DNA of 64,000 nucleotides. Source: Bradyrhizobium sp. sGM-13. GTDB lineage: Bacteria > Pseudomonadota > Alphaproteobacteria > Rhizobiales > Xanthobacteraceae. Numbering within the stretch: the stretch's first letter is position 1; each line of letters begins with the position of its first letter. The stretch is from assembly GCF_018398875.1 (NCBI RefSeq), contig NZ_JAGWDK010000010.1:1-64000 (forward strand), read 5' to 3'. Both the position numbers and the translations under genes were made by a program. The notes under the pieces were generated by a model. It did not search any database, was not told the origin of the DNA, and saw only the letters and a list, made by a program, of their open reading frames with translations. Positions 58,918 to 64,000 of this stretch are shown one piece after another.

Positions 58918-61900
58918 CTAGTTGGAGCGTGGCGGCGGATTAGCGAACTGCGGCGTCAGCGCAAGCGGCGGACGCGGCCTCGGCTTGGCGGCGCCCGGCG
59001 CAGGCCTGACGTCGATCGGCGGCGGCAGCGGCGCTACCTGCGGCTGGCCTGCGACAGGCGCCGGCGGCGCGTTGACGACCGGCGGACGCGGCGCGGTCGC
59101 CTTCTTCGCCGGAGGTCGCCGTGGGTCGCGCCCCTTTGGCGCGACGAGCGGCGCGCTCGGCACCGCCTCCGGAATCGGCAACTGCCCCTCCGTAGGCAAC
59201 ACGATCGGTGGCGGCGCTGCCGGCGGCGGTTCGCCGCGCTCGATGGCATCGAGCCTTCGCGTTTCGTGATCGATCGCACGCACTGCCAGCCACGAAGACA
59301 ACGGGGCAACGTCGACGCTGCGGCTCAGCGCATCGGGCGTCCCCACGGCAAGCAGTTGAATCTCCGGACGACCGGTCGTCATCGTCAGCGAAAGGGCGGC
59401 GCGGATGTCGGCCTGATCGGCGGCGATATCGTATCCGCCGGAGACGATGGCCCGCACACCATTGCCGTCCAGCGTCGTCGCGCCGACGCGAAGCCGGCCG
59501 TCCCTGATGGTGAACGGGATTTGCGCCGAAGGCACAGCAAACGCACCGGCCGGAAGAGCGGATTCGACGATCTGCTTCAATCGGACGTCGTCCTTGGCCT
59601 GCCCGCTGTCGTTGGCGCGCACCGCCACCTCGAAGGCGCGCGGATCGAGGCCTGAGATCTTGGCCGCCTCCATCGTCAGCGTTCCGCTGCCGGACAGTGC
59701 GCCAGCCAGCGCCGAGGCGCTGCGGCCCTGGGTCGTCAGTGTCATCTGCATCGACGCGCGGCCGGCAGGCATCGCGAGATTGCGATAACGCAGCGCCGTG
59801 CCGTCGACGCCGGAAAGCTGTACGCTCGCGTTCAAGGCAATTCCCTGCGCGCCCGGCCTTGCATCGATCGTGGCCGTGACGTCGCCGCCGCCGATCCTGC
59901 CTTTGATGGTATCGAAGGTCAGCGACTTGCCGTCGCTCTTGATCACCCCGCTCACCGGCTGCAATTCGCTTCCGCCTGGAAGCAGGCCGCGCAACGCCTG
60001 AAACGCGATGCTGCCGCGCCAACCCTTCGCAATCCCGGGGCCGAGCGGCTCGGTGGCATCGTGTCCGGCGGCACCGAGCGCCAGGGCAAGAGCCGGCGTC
60101 AGCGCGAGCTGGTCGGCGCCGATCTCACCCTCGATCTCCTTCTCCTCGCCGAGCGTCACAGCCACGCGGCCGCGCAAGCGCGAACCGCCGACGCTGCTGT
60201 CGAGATCGTCGAAGGTAAGCTTGTTGCCGGTGAGCTGCACGCGCGAGGACAGGCCGATGTTCTGCGCCAGCGTATCCGCCGGTTTGAGATCGAGCAGCGG
60301 GGCGAAATCGGCGCTGCGAACTTTCAGGCCGAGGACGGCCTTTGCCTCCGGCGCCCATGGTTCGGCGGAGCCTTCTGCTTCGGCATCGAGTCCCGTTCCC
60401 GAGATCTTTGCCTTGAGCCGCAACGGCGCACCCCATGCGCCCGTCGCGGAGCTCTCGAATTGCGCGGGGCCATCGCCCGCCGTGACGGCGCGATCGAAGC
60501 CGAGCAATGCCAGCAAGGTGCGACCTTGCTCCGATGACAATTTCGAATCGATCCAGACCTCGTTGCGCTGGAGCGCGGCGAGATCGATGCCCTGGATCGC
60601 CGCGACGGCAGGTCTGGCGGTGATCGTGCTGGTGCCCTTGAGCAGCGGCGAGTCGAGTTCGGCCGTGGCACGCGCCTGGACGCGATCGGACGGCCCGGCA
60701 TTTTTGGTGAGGTCGAGCGCCAGTTTCAGGCGCGCCGGACCCGGGCTCGTCCCCATCGCATTGAGCCGCGCGGCCAGCGGCGGTGAAAAGGGAACGATCA
60801 GGCTGGTCAGTCGGCCGAGTGAGGCAGCGCTCGAATTGAGCGCGAACCATCCGGTCGCGTTGACGCGGTCGAAATTGCCGGCGCCGTCCAGCGTCACGTT
60901 TTCAAGCTCGCCGATCTTCAACTGCTCGAGCGATATCTTCGCAGGCGAGTAAGCCAGCCTGGCGAGCAGCGGAGATAGCTCCTGGCCAGCGGAGGTGGCG
61001 CGGCCGATATCGAGCGAAAGCTTCCCCTCGTCCGGCCACTCGCCTTGCGGCCCCACAAGCGACCGCGCAAAGGCCGTGGCGGCATCGAGATCGAGACGCG
61101 CCGCTTTCAGTTCGGCATCGATCCGGGAACCATGATCGGCTTGCCGGAGCGATACCGCCACCCGCCCCTCCACCGTGCCGCCGTCGACGTCGGCCTTCAT
61201 GGTGTCGATGGCAAAGCCTTCGGGCGCGACGGTGATGTCGCCGCGCAGGCGAAGCGGCTTCTGGCTGCGGTAAGCGCTGTCGCCGCGGCCCTGCAGCCAG
61301 GTCAAGAGCGCGTCGGGATCGGAGGATTCGACGCTGAGCGCGGCCTTGAAGCGGTCCGGTACAGCGCTCTTCGCGCCAGCCTCGCTGAGCGAAACCCTGG
61401 TCGCGCCGGGCGCGCGGAACTCCAGCCGGTGGACGCGCCAGGATTTGGCATCGCCTTCGAGCTCGGCAGCGATGTCCTGCAATGGGCGCCCGCCCAAAAT
61501 GACCTGCTCGGAGGCGAGTTCGATTTGCGCCGGGATCGGCAGATGCGGAATGACGGAGCTGAGCGCCTGCAGTGCCGGCAGCGCGCGAGCCGGCTCGGTC
61601 GAGTTGTCTTTGCCATTTTCCTTGGCAACGAACCTGTCGGCATCGAGCTGACGTGCCGACAGCGCAGCGCGCAACAGCGGCGCCGCACCGAAACGGATGT
61701 CGCCGCCGCCCGCAAGTTTCAGGGCGCGCTCCTCGGCGCCATAGGTCACCTCGACCTGTTCCAGCCGCGCCGCAGAATAGTCGGACTTGACCTTGGCGGC
61801 GATACGCCACGGTGGATCGTTGCCCTTGCCCTTCTGGCCGGGAGGAGCGACGAGCGTTATCGCGCCTTCAAACCGCGGCGCGCGGGAATCGAAGTTCAGC

Positions 61901-62565
61901 ACGCCGTCGAGATCGACGGCGAGCGAACGCTGGCCCGGATCGATATTGAGATGAACGCGGGTGCCGTTGCCCTCGGGGCCCTGACCCGAGGAGACGCGAA
62001 ACGGGTAGCGCGTGCCCGACAGCATGAAATTGCCGTCGCCGCGGATCGAACCGGCCAGCGAGCGCACGTCGCCGCTGAAAGCGATGTCGTTCAGTTCGAG
62101 CGTGGAGCGGCTGACCGCATCATGCAGGGCGATGCGGCCGGTCAGATTGACCCGATCGATCGCCAGTGAACCCAGATTGAACGTCCCGGCCGAGGCCGGC
62201 CAATCGATTCGTCCCCTGGAATCGAGGCCGAGATCGAGCGACATGCGGTTGATCGTCAATTCGGTGGCGCGCACCTCGCCGCGCATCAGCGAGCCCAGGC
62301 TGAATTCCACGTCGAGCTTGTCGGCGCGAACCTTCCCGAGATCGTTGACGCCGCCGACCACGACCGAGTGCAGTTGCAGCGATGGCGCCGGCAACAGGCG
62401 CGCGTCGAGCTTGCCGCCGACACGCACCGGCGCGCCGATGATCCGGCTCGCCTCAGCCTCGAACTGCGGCCGGAACTGGTTCCAATCGATAAAATACGGC
62501 CCGACCAGCGCGGCAATCAGCGCAATGATGAAGGCGATTGCCAGGCCGAGCAGTGTCGTCTGCAC
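58918..62565 (-). CDS. AsmA-family envelope protein
   Basis: A 1215-residue protein. One N-terminal helix (TTLLGLAIAFIIALIAALVG) anchors it, followed by GPYFIDWNQFRPQFEAEASR, the AsmA opening, and a long repeating beta-rich periplasmic body. The AsmA C-terminal domain (about 900-1080) contains LSGVDGTALRYRNLAMPAGRA and GALSGSGTLTMEAAKISGLD. The last 90 residues are Pro/Ala-rich (PRRPPAKKATAPRPP and similar). AsmA-like proteins may carry lipid across the envelope. The start is GTG at 62565 after AGGGGAAGC; the open frame to 62802 lacks membrane character. Confidence 0.9.
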   Translation of the reverse strand: MQTTLLGLAIAFIIALIAALVGPYFIDWNQFRPQFEAEASRIIGAPVRVGGKLDARLLPAPSLQLHSVVVGGVNDLGKVRADKLDVEFSLGSLMRGEVRATELTINRMSLDLGLDSRGRIDWPASAGTFNLGSLAIDRVNLTGRIALHDAVSRSTLELNDIAFSGDVRSLAGSIRGDGNFMLSGTRYPFRVSSGQGPEGNGTRVHLNIDPGQRSLAVDLDGVLNFDSRAPRFEGAITLVAPPGQKGKGNDPPWRIAAKVKSDYSAARLEQVEVTYGAEERALKLAGGGDIRFGAAPLLRAALSARQLDADRFVAKENGKDNSTEPARALPALQALSSVIPHLPIPAQIELASEQVILGGRPLQDIAAELEGDAKSWRVHRLEFRAPGATRVSLSEAGAKSAVPDRFKAALSVESSDPDALLTWLQGRGDSAYRSQKPLRLRGDITVAPEGFAIDTMKADVDGGTVEGRVAVSLRQADHGSRIDAELKAARLDLDAATAFARSLVGPQGEWPDEGKLSLDIGRATSAGQELSPLLARLAYSPAKISLEQLKIGELENVTLDGAGNFDRVNATGWFALNSSAASLGRLTSLIVPFSPPLAARLNAMGTSPGPARLKLALDLTKNAGPSDRVQARATAELDSPLLKGTSTITARPAVAAIQGIDLAALQRNEVWIDSKLSSEQGRTLLALLGFDRAVTAGDGPAQFESSATGAWGAPLRLKAKISGTGLDAEAEGSAEPWAPEAKAVLGLKVRSADFAPLLDLKPADTLAQNIGLSSRVQLTGNKLTFDDLDSSVGGSRLRGRVAVTLGEEKEIEGEIGADQLALTPALALALGAAGHDATEPLGPGIAKGWRGSIAFQALRGLLPGGSELQPVSGVIKSDGKSLTFDTIKGRIGGGDVTATIDARPGAQGIALNASVQLSGVDGTALRYRNLAMPAGRASMQMTLTTQGRSASALAGALSGSGTLTMEAAKISGLDPRAFEVAVRANDSGQAKDDVRLKQIVESALPAGAFAVPSAQIPFTIRDGRLRVGATTLDGNGVRAIVSGGYDIAADQADIRAALSLTMTTGRPEIQLLAVGTPDALSRSVDVAPLSSWLAVRAIDHETRRLDAIERGEPPPAAPPPIVLPTEGQLPIPEAVPSAPLVAPKGRDPRRPPAKKATAPRPPVVNAPPAPVAGQPQVAPLPPPIDVRPAPGAAKPRPRPPLALTPQFANPPPRSN

Positions 62566-62747
62566 GGTGCTTCCCCTTGAAACGCCCCGGCGCAGGCCGC
62601 GCGCCATGCCGGAACCCTGCCCCGGAGCTGCCCGGAATATAGAGAGAAGTATGGCGAAGTCACAGCGGCATACTGACAGGAGCCTCGCCGGGCTGTGCCC
62701 ACTGAATCTGGGGCTCAAAACTGGCGGCCAGGGGAGTTGCCAGAGGC

Positions 62748-63980
62748 TTACCAGCTCGCCGGCAGGCGCTTCAGGCCGCGCAGCACGAAGGTCGGCCGCC
62801 ATTCCGCATTGACAGCGTCATCGAGCCGCAGGTCCGGTATGCGCCGAAGCAGGGTCGAGATCGCGATCTCGGCTTCGATCCGCGCCAACTGGGCCCCGAG
62901 GCAGAAGTGGATGCCGCCGCCGAACGAGAGCGGCTTCACGTTGGGCCGGGTGATATCCAGCCGCTCCGGGTTATCAGGATAGACCGCCGGGTCGTGGTTG
63001 GCCGAACCGAGCAGGCACAGCACGCTCTCGCCCTTCGGGATGCGCTTTCCGCCGAGATCGTCGATGTCCTCCAGCGCGACCCGGCCGGTCATCTGCACCG
63101 AGGAATCGTAGCGCAGGAATTCCTCGATGGCGTTGGTGATGAGCTCGGGCCTCGCCTTGAGCAGCGCGAGCTGGTCTGGATTGCGATGCAGCGCCAGCAA
63201 GCCGTTGCCGATCAGGTTGACGGTGGTCTCGTGGCCGGCGCCGAACAGCAGGATGATATTGGCGGTCAGTTCCTCATTGGTGAGCTTGCTGCCGTCTTCC
63301 TCGGCCTGCACCAGTTGGGTGATCAGGTCGTCGCCCGGGCTTTTGCGCCTGAGATCGAACAGTTGCTGGAAATACATCGCCGCCAGCGCGTTGCTGGCGT
63401 TGCCCTGCTTGATCTCCTCCGGCGAGAGCGGCACCGGATCGAGCAGGCGTCCGCCGTCGCGTGAACCGGTATAAAACGCCTCGCGGTGGTCGTCAGGGAT
63501 CCCCAGCATGTCGCAGATGATGGTGACCGGCAGGCGGAACGCGAAATCCTCGATCAGGTCCATCTGCCCCTGCGGGATGATGCGATCGAGCGTCTCGTCG
63601 ACGACCTGCTGGATCCGCGGGCGCATGTCCTCGACCCGGCGCGCGGTGAAGGCCTTCACCACCAGGCCGCGCAGACGGGTGTGGTCCGGCGGATCCTGCT
63701 GCAGCATCCAGTGGCTCATGCTGCGGAACACCGGCTCGTCCATGATCTTGGGGCCGTAGCGGCGGACGGTGCGCTCGACATAATCCTTGCCGAACCGCTT
63801 GTCGCGCATGACGAGGCTGACCTCGGCATGGCGGCTTGCGACATACATCCCTAGCGGCGTCAGATGCACGGGATCGGTGGTGCGCATCCGCTCGTAATGC
63901 GGATAGGGGTTGCGAATGAATTCCGGGGCCAGCGGATTGAACAACGGCGCGCTACTGGCAGCCTGAACATGCTCGTTCAT
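62748..63980 (-). CDS. Cytochrome P450
   Basis: A 410-residue soluble P450 monooxygenase. I-helix AGHETT at 248-253, EFLR (the ExxR pair) at 287-290, and haem-binding FGGGIHFCLGAQLAR with Cys360. The N terminus has no membrane anchor, as in bacterial P450s. No ferredoxin or reductase gene is nearby, so its redox partners are elsewhere. Substrate unknown. ATG at 63980 follows AGGAGGTCTCC. Confidence 0.96.
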   Translation of the reverse strand: MNEHVQAASSAPLFNPLAPEFIRNPYPHYERMRTTDPVHLTPLGMYVASRHAEVSLVMRDKRFGKDYVERTVRRYGPKIMDEPVFRSMSHWMLQQDPPDHTRLRGLVVKAFTARRVEDMRPRIQQVVDETLDRIIPQGQMDLIEDFAFRLPVTIICDMLGIPDDHREAFYTGSRDGGRLLDPVPLSPEEIKQGNASNALAAMYFQQLFDLRRKSPGDDLITQLVQAEEDGSKLTNEELTANIILLFGAGHETTVNLIGNGLLALHRNPDQLALLKARPELITNAIEEFLRYDSSVQMTGRVALEDIDDLGGKRIPKGESVLCLLGSANHDPAVYPDNPERLDITRPNVKPLSFGGGIHFCLGAQLARIEAEIAISTLLRRIPDLRLDDAVNAEWRPTFVLRGLKRLPASW

Positions 63981-64000
63981 GGAGACCTCCTGCTGGCTGT

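Noticed and set aside
62566..62802. N-terminal extension of the AsmA-type gene
   Set aside because: It would place 79 non-family residues before the membrane helix; the GTG at 62565 has a good ribosome binding site and a normal AsmA start.

Overview
The window looks like a chromosomal segment of a GC-rich alphaproteobacterium of the order Hyphomicrobiales, most likely Bradyrhizobium or a close relative. This is inferred from gene content: a circularly permuted two-piece tmRNA gene, an alpha-type SspB, a hflK-hflC-DUF2065-degP cluster, many liv-type and NMT1-type transporters, and families of short palindromic intergenic repeats. No database search was possible. There is no prophage, insertion sequence, CRISPR array, rRNA or tRNA gene. 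Most of the window is ordinary core metabolism and transport, largely on the minus strand.

Layout. 0.3-2 kb: a DUF302 protein and a CcdA-like/thioredoxin pair. 2.3-4.3 kb: leuA, preceded by a leucine-rich leader peptide and attenuator hairpin and followed by an intrinsic terminator. 4.5-5.7 kb: an AdaA-like regulator and a SnoaL-like protein. 5.8-11.5 kb: a complete branched-chain-amino-acid-type ABC operon ending in a translationally coupled PPK2 kinase. 11.5-17.5 kb: an NMT1/SsuA-type ABC transporter whose binding protein and NUDIX gene are separated from its permease and ATPase by about 2.5 kb carrying two GreA/Rnk-domain proteins and two tiny membrane proteins. 18-20.4 kb: an osmoprotectant-type ABC transporter with a fused permease and binding protein. 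20.5-24 kb: two tandem LtaS-type transferases. 24.3-28.4 kb: a TetR regulator with two palindromic operators, a haem-type membrane protein, an SDR and a DUF2336 protein. 28.4-29.9 kb: a divergent LysR/thioesterase pair.

30.4-37.5 kb is a valine/isoleucine block (ilvI, threonine-dehydratase-like gene, ilvH, methyltransferase, two exporters, ilvC) headed by a promoter, an Ile/Leu/Val leader peptide and an intrinsic terminator. 37.7-45.8 kb: miaA and serB with overlapping divergent start codons, degP/degQ, DUF2065, hflC, hflK, folA, a GNAT gene and thyA. 46-49.2 kb: a tripartite tricarboxylate transporter. 49.6-50.6 kb: ssrA next to sspB, so the tagging RNA and the tag-delivery adaptor lie side by side. 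50.6-55.3 kb: fumC, a DUF4169/RHH pair, a TPR protein and an ABC-F ATPase. 55.4-57.8 kb: a three-gene operon of an AmmeMemoRadiSam-type radical SAM enzyme, a Mth938-like protein and a C13 (legumain-like) peptidase. 57.8-58.8 kb: a frameshifted membrane-protein pseudogene. 58.9-64 kb: a large AsmA-type protein and a cytochrome P450.

The strongest leads are the two amino-acid attenuators, the ssrA-sspB neighbourhood, the GreA/Rnk island with its tiny membrane proteins, and the radical SAM/Mth938/C13-peptidase operon. The last is the best candidate for an undescribed functional unit. Start codons were moved inward from the longest open frame wherever a ribosome binding site, operon overlap or family length supported it.
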